DNA of 64,000 nt from Pyropia yezoensis (Eukaryota > Rhodophyta > Bangiophyceae > Bangiales > Bangiaceae): positions 3,416,590 through 3,480,589 of the forward strand of contig CM020619.1 of NCBI GenBank assembly GCA_009829735.1, read 5' to 3'. The notes under the pieces are model-generated. The model was not told where the DNA came from and did not search any database. It saw only the letters and a list, made by a program, of their open reading frames with translations. This document shows positions 1 to 8,745 of this stretch, piece by piece; within the stretch, counting starts at the first letter, position 1; each line of letters starts with the position of its first letter. Position numbers and translations under genes: made by a program.

Positions 1-1085
1 CCCCCCCGTGACCACCGTGGCCACGCCGACCGCCCCGCCCGCGCCGACCACCGTGGCCGCACCCCCCACCCTGCCCACGCCGACCCCCCCGCCCGCGCTG
101 ACCGCCCCGCCCACGCCGACCACCGTGACCGCGCCGACCACCCTGCCCACGCTGACCCCCCCGTGACCACCGTGGCCACGCCGACCGCCCCGCCCACGCC
201 GACCACCGTGACCGCGCCGACCACCCTGCCCACGCTGACCCCCCCGCCCGCGTTGACCGCCCCGCCCAGGCCGACCACCGTGGCCACGCCGACCACCCTG
301 CCCCCGCCGACCACCGTGGCCGCGCCCCCCACCCTGCGCACGCCGACCCCCCGCCCGAGCTGACCGCCCCGCCCACGCCGACCACCGTGGCCGCGCCGAC
401 CACCCTGCCCACGCTGACCCCCCCGTGACCACCGTGGCCACGCCGACCGCCCCGCCCGCGCCGACCACCGTGGCCGCACCCCCCACCCTGCCCACGCCGA
501 CCCCCCGCCCGCGCTGACCGCCCCGCCCACGCCGACCACCGTGACCGCGCCGACCACCCTGCCCACGCTGACCCCCCCGTGACCACCGTGGCCACGCCGA
601 CCGCCCCGCCCACGCCGACCACCGTGACCGCGCCGACCACCCTGCCCACGCTGACCCCCCCGCCCGCGTTGACCGCCCCGCCCAGGCCGACCACCGTGGC
701 CACGCCGACCACCCTGCCCCCGCCGACCACCGTGGCCGCGCCCCCCACCCTGCGCACGCCGACCCCCCCGCCCGAGCTGACCGCCCCGCCCACGCCGACC
801 ACCGTGACCGCGCCGACCACCCTGCCCACGCTGACCCCCCCGTGACCACCGTGGCCACGCCGACCGCCCCGCCCACGCCGACCACCGTGACCGCGCCGAC
901 CACCCTGCCCACGCTGACCCCCCCGCCCGCGTTGACCGCCCCGCCCAGGCCGACCACCGTGGCCACGCCGACCACCCTGCCCCGGCCGACCACCGTGGCC
1001 GCGCCCCCCACCCTGCGCACGCCGACCCCCCCGCCCGCGCTGACCGCCCCGCCCACGTCCACCACCGGGGCCACGCCGACCGCCC
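1..1085 (+). repeat. GC-rich higher-order tandem repeat (Pro/Thr-coding)
   Basis: The array is built from short C-rich units that would encode P-T-T-V-A-like repeats. A landmark (seven C followed by GTGACC) recurs at GTG positions 8, 163, 425, 579 and 842, so about 155-bp and 262-bp sub-blocks alternate to give a higher-order period of about 416 bp. Each landmark shifts the reading frame relative to the previous block, so no single frame is open across the array; open pieces are 163-363, 579-845 and 842-1180. It may be the degenerate repeat region of a secreted Pro/Thr-rich wall protein or simply a minisatellite. The array starts before the window. Confidence 0.85.
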
Positions 1086-1180
1086 GGCCGGGCGTCCCTT
1101 GCAAGCGCCTCTTACCCCCCGGCACGCTCTGCGTGCCCTCTTCGCTGCAGTGCTGTGTGTCCTCTGAGGGGAACGGTTAA
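842..1180 (+). CDS. Pro/Thr-rich repeat protein fragment with cysteine-rich tail
   Basis: This is the last open block of the repeat (112 codons from a GTG; no ATG). After about 75 residues of P/T repeat the composition changes at about 1080 to a short Cys-containing tail with spacing C-x9-C-x6-CC, ending at a stop at 1178-1180. A P/T-rich stalk followed by a small Cys module is a common layout in secreted or wall-bound proteins. The 5' part lies upstream in shifted frames or beyond the window edge, and no signal peptide is visible. Function is unknown, and it may be a pseudogene or non-coding. Confidence 0.25.
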   Translation: MTTVATPTAPPTPTTVTAPTTLPTLTPPPALTAPPRPTTVATPTTLPRPTTVAAPPTLRTPTPPPALTAPPTSTTGATPTARPGVPCKRLLPPGTLCVPSSLQCCVSSEGNG

Positions 1181-1208
1181 GAAACAAAGAAGGAGATTTG
1201 TACCCAGT

Positions 1209-4200
1209 CTAGGAGACCACACTCGATGCAATAGCAGACAAGCGAGCCTCGTCGTATCGCTTCCCGCACTCCAAAAGTGTGAACAATATGCCCAGTCGCA
1301 GGTGGTCACCAACGACGTAAGAGAGGTCACTCATCTGCAGGCCATTCGCAGCACACCATAAATGACCCAAAGCAAACGGCCCGCAGTTGTAACCGTCTGC
1401 CTGCAAAGGAGTGTTGACAAACTTGACCTCAAACTGCCCGACTGCAGGCGCCAAGTGGTTGTTCAACCGCCTCAAGCGGCCCACTTCTTGTGCAAAAAGC
1501 TTCACCCTGCCGACAGCGAAGTCCTTTTCGCCGTTGAAGCCGCCGTCGGACGAGTCAAAGATGTTGATCTTGCCTTCTTCCGGCAGCACTTCCGCAGAGA
1601 TCCAGTGCTGCTCCACGAGATTGAGCATCATTAGTATGTGTTCGTAGCGGCCGGGCGGCATCACGTCGTAGACCTCCTTGATCTTGCGTACCGCTTCCTC
1701 CTCGTCAACCCTCCTTTTGTGGCAGGTCGTGAACGCCGCAGACTGGCCAGTAAGCAGTACGCACGCAGGCATGATGCGCAGACTGGGGTGTAGCCGCATC
1801 TCCGCTAGAGCAGCGTCCAGAACGCCATTCGTCATGTACTCTCGTTGTCCCCCCAGCACGATGTCCGAAAATGCGACGGTGCACCCGCCAAACAGGTTGG
1901 ATCCCGCCATGTCCCCACCAGCGCCGGCGCTGGCCAGGAAGTATCGCCATGCGGGGTCGCCCATGCGCTTCTTCGCGCACGCAACCAGCACTTGGTCGGC
2001 GGCGCGCGCGACGGAGAGCCTCGAGCCGACGAGGAAGTCCAGCTCCCAAGGAAACGGCGCCGTGCTCGTGCGCAGGAAGTCTATCCAGGTACGGAACGCA
2101 GTGCACCTCTGCAACTGCTCGTTAAGGGAGAGCACCGACGACATGTGCACGAGCGAGGCACTGGAGCATGTCATCCGCGTGTGCGATCCGACCACGATGG
2201 AAACTGCCGGCGATGAAGACGGCACAGCAGCGCTTGTCATCGCAGCGCCCAACGTCCCAGCAGGAGACCGCCCATCAACCTCCACCCCAGCAGCCGACTT
2301 GTCCACACTCTCCAACAGCTGGAAAGCCCGCTTGAGCAGCTCCCTCGGGAGCACTACGCGCAGGGCGTCCTCTTCCTGGCGCACAATTTGAAACTCAGCC
2401 GCAGACAGCGACACAGCAGACAAAACCGCCGACGATGGCAACAGCGGGCAGAGCTCCAACAACATGAGGTCCTCGAACGGCAAAGCCACGGCGCGCGCCA
2501 GCTCGGAGATTCTGACAGCCGCCAAAGGCAGCTCACCGTTGGAGGCGGGCTCGTCTTCCTTGTACTCATCGTCGGACTCATCCGGGATCTTGCCACCATC
2601 GTCCTTGACGTCCGCGCTCTTCGCCTTCGCAGCTTCGCTGAGCTTGCGCAGCTTCCTCCTCCGCGACCCTCTGCCGTTGGCGTTGGCAAAGGCGTCGTCT
2701 CCGCCTTTAAAGCGCTTCGGCAGTGCCACCTTGTTGACAGGGTTGCCCTCAAAGTAGTCGCGCACGATGGCGCCCCAAAAAGGGGAGACATGGGCAGCGA
2801 CACACAGTGCGATGCGCCTCCTCTCAATGCCGATGCCGCGCTGGCTGGCGTTCCTGGTGTCAGGAGGAAAGAAGCACCCGCCGTCTACGGTGATGGAAGC
2901 CCCCGCCATGCTCCACCTGTTGAGCAATAGCTCTGGCGGCGTCACGAGCGTCCAGGAAAACTCATTCTTGCGCACGCCGCGTCCAACGATAACGGAGTGG
3001 GCCCGCTTGAAGATGGCCTTGGCGACGTTGTATGTCAGCTGCTTGTACGAGCGCAGACCGCAGCTAGACAACATCGCGTTGCGCTCCTTCAATGACAGCG
3101 ACTTCACGCCCTTGTCCACCTTTGGCAACGACAGCAGCATCTCCGCGCTGTTGAGCGTCAGATCAGGGATCGACTGCTTGTCCGACGCTTCACTCCCGCT
3201 GGAAGGGTCGCCGTCCTTCGCCTTGTTTGGCACGTCCACAGTCTTCGGCAGAGGAGGCGGCTTCTTCAGCGCTGCGGGAGTCCCCTGCTGGGGTTGCGGG
3301 CCCACATCACCAGCGTTCTGTTTCTTCCACGCAGACATGATCAGGTCCTTCTCCTCCACTGTCCTCTTGGCACCGCAGCAGTCGATGATGATGCTCTGAG
3401 GGCGGTCGCTCTGACCAACCGTACTTGCCTGCAGCACGGCGTAGAAGCCCGTCAGCTTGACGGGCCCGCTGTGCCCATCCACGAGCTGCCGCGCAAGAGT
3501 GGCAATGGCCTGCATCAGCCCCAACCCACCGGGGCCCAGCGAGACGGGTACGACCTGCTGGACGTCAGGAGCACGGTGTGAAGATGGTGGCGCCGAGCTG
3601 GCCGGCTGCGACGCAGTGGTAGAGGGTGGCGGCGAACCGGCAGACCGCCACGGTGAGGGTGATGTCCGCAGTGCTGGCGGAGTAGCAGGAGAAGCGGTAG
3701 AACCGGGTGGAGAGCGACCCCCGGGGGATGAGGCAGGCGACGGCGTGGCATTGTTGGATGCCGTAAGGGTGCCTGTCAGTGGGTCTGGGCCACCGGCGGA
3801 TGGATGCCGCCGCACCGTTGTTAATGGATGCATGGTCAGGTCGGGCCGAGCATTCGTCGCTGATGGGCTCGCGGAAGGTGGGAGTCCAGGGGAGATAGGT
3901 CGCTCGCGGTCCGCAACTCCAACCGCGTCCGACGATGGGGCCAGCGTGAGCGGGGCACAAGCGGGAGGGTCAACTTGGGATGGTAGAGTCGGGGTAGCAC
4001 CTGACGGCGACCCCAATGACGGGGGAAAAAAGGATGTGGCCGGCTGCGACAAAAGAGGCACGGCTGCCCCGCGGACCCAGTCTGCGTCACGCCACCCGGG
4101 AACCAGTTCGGTCAGCACAGGCAACTGTCCACGAGCGGTAGCACGTGCGCCGCGCATAGGGCTGCCGGGCGCGACCACCGCCAAGGCCGAGGAGACCCCT

Positions 4201-4589
4201 TCTTCAAGCACAACACAGTCTGCTGCTCCAGTGTTGCCCCCGAGTCTGCGGCTCTCGTCCACCTTGACGTAGTTCAATGGGGGCAGGCGCAGCGAAGGGT
4301 CACGCGACAACGGTGGCAGCGGCGCCAGTGAAGGAAGAGGCAGGTTGGGCAGGCCGCCGACACGCTGGGTGGTGGGGGGAGCCGGGAGCGAGCCATGCCG
4401 CAAAAGCCCGCCCTGGGACAACGATTCAAGCCGCGCAATAGGATACACGGGGGTGAAACTGCGCAGCGCGGTGTGGGATCCAAGCTGGGACAAAGGCAAC
4501 GGAGGTGGTGGCTGTGAGTGGAATGGACCATCAATCTCAGCGACGTAGTCGAGAGGGTAGCCATCTGGTACATCCATGCGTGTCGGCAC
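1209..4589 (-). CDS. Ulp1/C48-type cysteine protease, 1126 aa
   Basis: A single uninterrupted ORF starting at an ATG. The first ~350 residues are Pro/Ser/Ala-rich and look disordered. A middle part has mixed composition with a basic patch (GSRRRKLRKL) and an acidic stretch. The C-terminal ~250 residues carry a Ulp1-like peptidase: a helix resembling the family's substrate-gate region (EYMTNGVLDAAL), catalytic His in VEQHWIS, Asp in INIFDSSD, the oxyanion Gln in TPLQADG and nucleophile Cys in YNCGPFAL. The family removes SUMO/ubiquitin-like modifiers. In many algae and plants such domains also occur as passengers or partners in DNA transposons, and here the gene is next to satellite and mobile DNA, so either a host protease or a transposon-borne copy is possible. 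No TIRs were recognised around it. Confidence 0.8.
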   Translation of the reverse strand: MPTRMDVPDGYPLDYVAEIDGPFHSQPPPPLPLSQLGSHTALRSFTPVYPIARLESLSQGGLLRHGSLPAPPTTQRVGGLPNLPLPSLAPLPPLSRDPSLRLPPLNYVKVDESRRLGGNTGAADCVVLEEGVSSALAVVAPGSPMRGARATARGQLPVLTELVPGWRDADWVRGAAVPLLSQPATSFFPPSLGSPSGATPTLPSQVDPPACAPLTLAPSSDAVGVADRERPISPGLPPSASPSATNARPDLTMHPLTTVRRHPSAGGPDPLTGTLTASNNATPSPASSPGGRSPPGSTASPATPPALRTSPSPWRSAGSPPPSTTASQPASSAPPSSHRAPDVQQVVPVSLGPGGLGLMQAIATLARQLVDGHSGPVKLTGFYAVLQASTVGQSDRPQSIIIDCCGAKRTVEEKDLIMSAWKKQNAGDVGPQPQQGTPAALKKPPPLPKTVDVPNKAKDGDPSSGSEASDKQSIPDLTLNSAEMLLSLPKVDKGVKSLSLKERNAMLSSCGLRSYKQLTYNVAKAIFKRAHSVIVGRGVRKNEFSWTLVTPPELLLNRWSMAGASITVDGGCFFPPDTRNASQRGIGIERRRIALCVAAHVSPFWGAIVRDYFEGNPVNKVALPKRFKGGDDAFANANGRGSRRRKLRKLSEAAKAKSADVKDDGGKIPDESDDEYKEDEPASNGELPLAAVRISELARAVALPFEDLMLLELCPLLPSSAVLSAVSLSAAEFQIVRQEEDALRVVLPRELLKRAFQLLESVDKSAAGVEVDGRSPAGTLGAAMTSAAVPSSSPAVSIVVGSHTRMTCSSASLVHMSSVLSLNEQLQRCTAFRTWIDFLRTSTAPFPWELDFLVGSRLSVARAADQVLVACAKKRMGDPAWRYFLASAGAGGDMAGSNLFGGCTVAFSDIVLGGQREYMTNGVLDAALAEMRLHPSLRIMPACVLLTGQSAAFTTCHKRRVDEEEAVRKIKEVYDVMPPGRYEHILMMLNLVEQHWISAEVLPEEGKINIFDSSDGGFNGEKDFAVGRVKLFAQEVGRLRRLNNHLAPAVGQFEVKFVNTPLQADGYNCGPFALGHLWCAANGLQMSDLSYVVGDHLRLGILFTLLECGKRYDEARLSAIASSVVS

Positions 4590-5834
4590 TCGGTGAGACG
4601 GTGATGCGTGGTGAACTCGGTGCGACGGCGGTGCGTGGTGAAGAGAAGTGGAAGGGGAGGGAACAGGCCCGCGACGGGAAGACGCAGACCAGCAAACGCA
4701 CCCTCACCCCACCTGGTCACCGTGGGCCCATTGCGGACGGCCAGCTACACGAAGCGGGTGACCGCCCGACGCCACAGCGGCAGCCAGCCAGCGGCAGCCC
4801 GGCCGCCGCGGAGGGCATGCCGGGTCGACGTCACATCAGAAGCACGGGAAGTGAAGCGGCGCCTGCGTAGCGCGCAGCAAGGGCGGGAAGCGTAGCGTGC
4901 CCCACGCCCGCCGCGGGGGAAGCGCGGGAACGGTGGCGCCGGCCTGCCGGCAGGAGCAGGGTGCCCGATCCAGCCCGGCAGCGCGGGAGCCTGCGATCCA
5001 CCCACCAATATTTGCCGCAAGGAAATATGCGTACCGGAATGCGGAGGGACGGAGCGAGCCATTATGTGAACAATAAGCTCGATTGCCAAGCAGGACGACG
5101 GGGCATGCTGCTGCTGTAATCGGGGCAACCAAAATCCGTTAGCGTCGGACCCACCCCCCCACACGGGCCCTGAACGCGGTTCCGTCCGAGCCTACCGGAT
5201 GGCCTGGCGCACGATTAAAGCCTACCGGATTTTCGAGTATTTATGCATGCTCACTCGGTGTGCCGGAACGACGGAAAATTCGTCCGCGGATCGTTCCGCG
5301 AACGAACGTCTGAACAGTAGAAAATCCGTCCAGTGCGTTCGGCCAGGTCTCACGTGGACGTTACACAAAGGACCTCGTACGCTTCGGCGCTCTCAGGATC
5401 GTCTCAAGTGCTTGACGGTCAAACTAGAGTTTAGATGACCAATGAGCGGTCGACACGCCCTCGGACGTCAGTTGAGTGAGTCTAACCTTGCGTCTAAGCG
5501 TTGCATTAGGGCACTTAACCACTGGGAGGCGATCGGGCCGCGGGCGAACACGTCGACTTCGTGTCGGCGACCGTGGTCGCGTTAGCTGCTGCCCCACGTG
5601 CAGCGGCTCACAAAGACTTCCTATCCAATACGTCACCGCGACCGCGTAGCCGCGACAACCCCGGACTGTGGCAGCCGTCAAGGTGGCGGCCGCCTCGTTT
5701 GCGGCAAGGACTGCCCTCGGCTCTCACGTGCCGCAGCGGCAGCGATGGTCTCGTGCGGCCGCTCGGCCTTCGCTGCCGCGGAACCGGTCTTAACGAGTTC
5801 CGCGGTGGCCCCATGCACGGCTGCCTCAACCACG
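4590..5834. other. Non-coding gap upstream of the Ulp1 gene
   Basis: No convincing gene. It contains the 5' flank of the Ulp1-like gene and, from about 5200, DNA of more even base composition with a short direct repeat (GCCTACCGGAT at about 5193 and 5220). The part nearest 5835 could still be decayed 3' pol sequence of the retrotransposon to its right, but no integrase motif was recognised. Confidence 0.5.
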
Positions 5835-6146
5835 TCAACCTCCCGCAAAAGTGATGAGAACCACCGCCAGTGCGGCCGTGCCCCTCCACCCCGCATCTAT
5901 TCCTCGACGGTACAGGGGTGCATGCCAGCCACGTCCGACATTCGGGAGGATGAAACAAGGTCTTTCCTCCGGGATAGGACCGGTGTCGGCTGCAGGAGTC
6001 TCCAGCCGGGACATAGTGTCGGCGCAGTGGTGCTCCCTCCCTGCTCTGGTGCACACCTTGTACTTGAATTCTGAAAGGCGTAGGCGCCACCGGGCGACCC
6101 TTCCTTGGCTGCTGTCCATGCATAGCAGCCGGGTGTGTGCGTGCAA
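5835..6146 (-). pseudogene. Displaced C-terminal piece of gypsy RNase H (element 1)
   Basis: The 103-aa ORF contains the segment typical of the end of Ty3/gypsy RNase H and the following linker: GRVARWRLRLSEFKYKV, then an H-H-x-AD-x-MSRL motif equivalent to the family's 'H..ADALSR'. It continues in the frame of the pol ORF that stops at 8727 once the 2.6-kb insert and one copy of its 10-bp duplication are disregarded. Downstream (towards 5600) the reading frame carries on without a recognisable integrase zinc finger or DDE core. Confidence 0.8.
6121..6130. repeat. Left 10-bp target-site duplication of the MULE
   Basis: CATAGCAGCC, identical to 8746-8755. Confidence 0.9.
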
Positions 6147-6181
6147 GTAAGCAAGTTACCGAAAATGGAAGTAAGGTTGGA
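6131..6181 (+). repeat. MULE left terminal inverted repeat
   Basis: About 51 bp starting GGGTGTGTGCGTGCAAG; the reverse complement of 8695-8745 matches it with scattered mismatches and a one-base gap. Confidence 0.85.
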
Positions 6182-6265
6182 ACGTTTTCACGATTGTACC
6201 AGGGCGGCAGGGTTACTCGATGTCCCAGCCGTACCTGATCCTTTCTTCCGGCGAGCCCCCTGTGT

Positions 6266-7102
6266 GTGCCCAAAAACGGTGACACCCGCAGTGGGCGCCA
6301 AAAAAAGGCGCCACCCGCAGTGGGCGCCTCCCTGCCCCCTGTCGTCGCCAACACTCCCCCCGTCGTCGCCAACCTGCCCCCCGTCGTCGCCGCTCGGCCC
6401 CCCGACGTCGCCACCTTGCCCGCCGTCATCGCAGTCTTGCGGCTCGGCGTCCTACACCCCCACCCCATCGCTAGCCCCCCGCCTTCGAGCGGGGTGATGA
6501 GGGTGACGCCGAGGGTATGGGTGCAGGACTGGATGAACAGGGCGGAGGGGGGGGAAGGGACATTGATGGGGGGGAGCAGGACGATGATGGGGGCAACGGC
6601 GGGGTGGAGGAGGAGGATGGGAGCCATAGTGGGAGGGTGCTGGGGGGCGAAGGGGTCAATGGTGGGGGGGAAGCAGAGGGGCGATGGGGGCAACGGTGGG
6701 GGGGAGCAGAGGGGCGATGGAGGCCGTGCCACTCGGCCTGCTCCTCCGGCTGCAGCAGGCTCGCCGCCAAAGAGGCGGCGGCGGGCCGTCCGGGCAACTG
6801 CGGCCAGCAATGTGGCCGCCGAGCTCCGCATTGCCGAGCTTCAGAAGCAGCTGCTGGAGCAGCGCAACAGGACGCTGGAGGCCTAGAACGCGGCCTTGCG
6901 GGCGGGTGCCATGGCGGGAGGCAGTGGCTCTGCTGTCTCCATGGCACCCACGGTTGGTCTTCCGCACCACCCAGGCAACGCGGCACCACCGGCCTGGTTT
7001 GTCAACCTCATGACGGCGGCGAGCCAACTGCCCGAGTCGACCCCGCCGCACGGCAATGATGTCTCTATGGCACGTGGCAACGGTGGCGTTGAAGCTCCGT
7101 AG
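6266..7102 (+). pseudogene. ORF inside the MULE with one internal TAG; possible captured gene fragment
   Basis: One frame stays open from 6266 to 7102 except for a single TAG at 6884-6886. The N-terminal part has degenerate 7-residue repeats (PPVVANT, PPVVANL, PPVVAAR) from a 21-bp DNA repeat at about 6345-6430. A basic stretch (PPKRRRRAVRA) is followed by a coiled-coil-like run (AELRIAELQKQLLEQR) that appears to continue past the stop (NAALRAGAM). The stop differs by one base from CAG. The first in-track start is a GTG. No family was recognised; it is probably a fragment of host coding DNA carried by the transposon. Confidence 0.35.
6340..6430 (+). repeat. 21-bp tandem repeat
   Basis: About four imperfect copies of a unit containing CCCCCCGTCGTCGCCAAC. 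Confidence 0.7.
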
Positions 7103-7984
7103 GCTGCCCGTTTAATAGCACCTTTCATCCTGTCATCTCGTTTCCATGACTGCACTCAACAACCCGTCCACCTGGACACCCCCCACGCTCTCTGACCCTT
7201 TGTCGACCCATAGTTGCAAAGTGAGCGGCGGGCCCGGTGCCCGCCCACGAAAGAATGGGAGCGTACGGTGGTTACGGTGATAGCGTGGCCGGGGCGGGCG
7301 GGGCTGGGAGGGCGGGAGGCGGCGGTGACCCGCCGCTGCCACCGTCAGCACCACCACCACAGCCCCCATCGTCGCCACCCCCCCCCCCTTGGCCACGGCC
7401 GGCGCAAAAGATAGCAAAAAGCCACCTGGCAGTGGCTCCTATAGCGGGTAGAGGAGCATGGATATCGCCTGATGGACGTGAAGGCTGTCCACCAAAAAGC
7501 CCAGGAACAAGCGGTGCGTCCGCCGAAAAAGGAGGGCGAGCGCGAAGGCGCGTAAGTCACGAGCCACCCACCGGGCGCCCGCCGTCATCCAGCCGGATTG
7601 CCCCCCCCCCCCCATGCTGCCCTCCACGCTGCCACCTCCACCGCAGCTGCCGCCAGCGACTACACCACCCGCCGCCGCCACGGTGGGATGACCCCCAAAC
7701 GCAGGAGGCGCGGACAGGGGGACATAAATGCCGCCGGGGGGGAGTGACCGCTGCAAGTTAGGGATTACCACCGCGGGGGCTGCGGAGGGGGGGGGCTGGA
7801 CGCCAACAGGGAGGGCTGTGCGTCACAGGGGGGGGGGTGCGACCAGAGAGAGGTCGCCGGCGGCAATGAGGCGTGGGCACCACAAAAGAGAGGTGGCCGC
7901 AGTGGCAAAAAACGGTCGTCGGCAGTAGCATCGTCAAACGCCGCAGAAAGACGTGGCCGACAGGCCAGATCCGCCACGAGGGTG

Positions 7985-8420
7985 GAGGAGCGCGGCAAAG
8001 AGGGGCGACAGCAGACGAGGGCCACGCCGGCCAGAGGGGAGGCAACGCCAGAGGAGCACCGCCGCCGCGAGGGAGGGGGAGCGCCGCAAAGAGGGGCGAC
8101 ACCAGACGAGGGCCGCGCCGGCCAGAGGGGGGGCAACGCCAGGTGAGCACCGCCGCCGCGAGGGAGGGAGAGCACGGCAAAAAGGGGCGACACCAGGACA
8201 GGGCCACGCCGGCCAGGGGGGGGGCAACGCCAGAGGAGCACCGCCGCCGCGAGGGAGGGTGAGCACGGCAAAGAGGGGCGACACCAGGACAGGGCCACGC
8301 CGGCCAGAGGGGTGGCAACACCGGGCGAGCACCGTTGCCAGGAGGGAGGGGGAGCGCCGCAAAAAAAGGCGACATCTGGAGAGGGCGGCGCCGCGCCGGA
8401 GGAGCGCGCCGCAGGGGGTT
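7985..8420. repeat. About 92-bp minisatellite inside the MULE
   Basis: The block GAGCACCGCCGCCGCGAGGG recurs near 8055, 8147, 8238 and (degenerate) 8328, each followed by GGGGCGACAC and GGCCACGCCGGCCAG-like segments. About four to five imperfect copies. It keeps several frames open on both strands by periodicity; I do not regard those as genes. Confidence 0.8.
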
Positions 8421-8694
8421 GGCACCGCCAGAAGGGTGTCTGCCAGGGGGGGGGGGCCAAAGCGTGGCCAAGGAGCAGGCACTGCCGAGAGCGAGGGCGC
8501 AGGGGGGTGGCCGCCAGAGAGGGGTGGCCGCCAGAGGGGGGTGGCCACTCACGGAGGTGCGGGTGTGGCCTGCAGGGCGCAGGGGGGTGGCCGCCAGGGG
8601 GTGGTGGCTGCACTCGGGGGTGGGGGGGTGGCCTGGCTGCGAGTCCAGGTACGGGAATCCAATCGAGTAACCCTGCTCCAATGGTGACAGACGG

Positions 8695-8745
8695 TCCCAA
8701 CCTTACTTCCATCAACGGTTACTTACTTACTTGCAGCGACCACCC
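8695..8745 (-). repeat. MULE right terminal inverted repeat
   Basis: Read on the minus strand it begins GGGTGGTCGCTGCAAG and mirrors the left TIR. Confidence 0.85.

Larger units (their letters stand above)
6131..8745. mobile_element. Mutator-like (MULE) non-autonomous element, 2,615 bp
   Basis: The ends are inverted repeats of about 51 bp (6131-6181 and 8695-8745) starting GGGTG and sharing TGCAAGTAAG and ATGGAAGTAAGGTTGG blocks. It is flanked by a perfect 10-bp direct repeat CATAGCAGCC at 6121-6130 and 8746-8755. Long TIRs with 9-11-bp target duplications are typical of the Mutator superfamily. It lies inside the RNase H region of gypsy element 1 and interrupts it. No transposase was recognised inside; the interior holds an ORF with a nonsense codon (6266-7102) and a 92-bp minisatellite, so it is non-autonomous, possibly a Pack-MULE that captured host DNA. 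Confidence 0.85.

Noticed and set aside
7758-8715. Three overlapping ORFs of 204-316 aa on both strands
   Set aside because: They are produced by a 92-bp tandem repeat inside the MULE; the periodic low-complexity sequence stays open in several frames at once.
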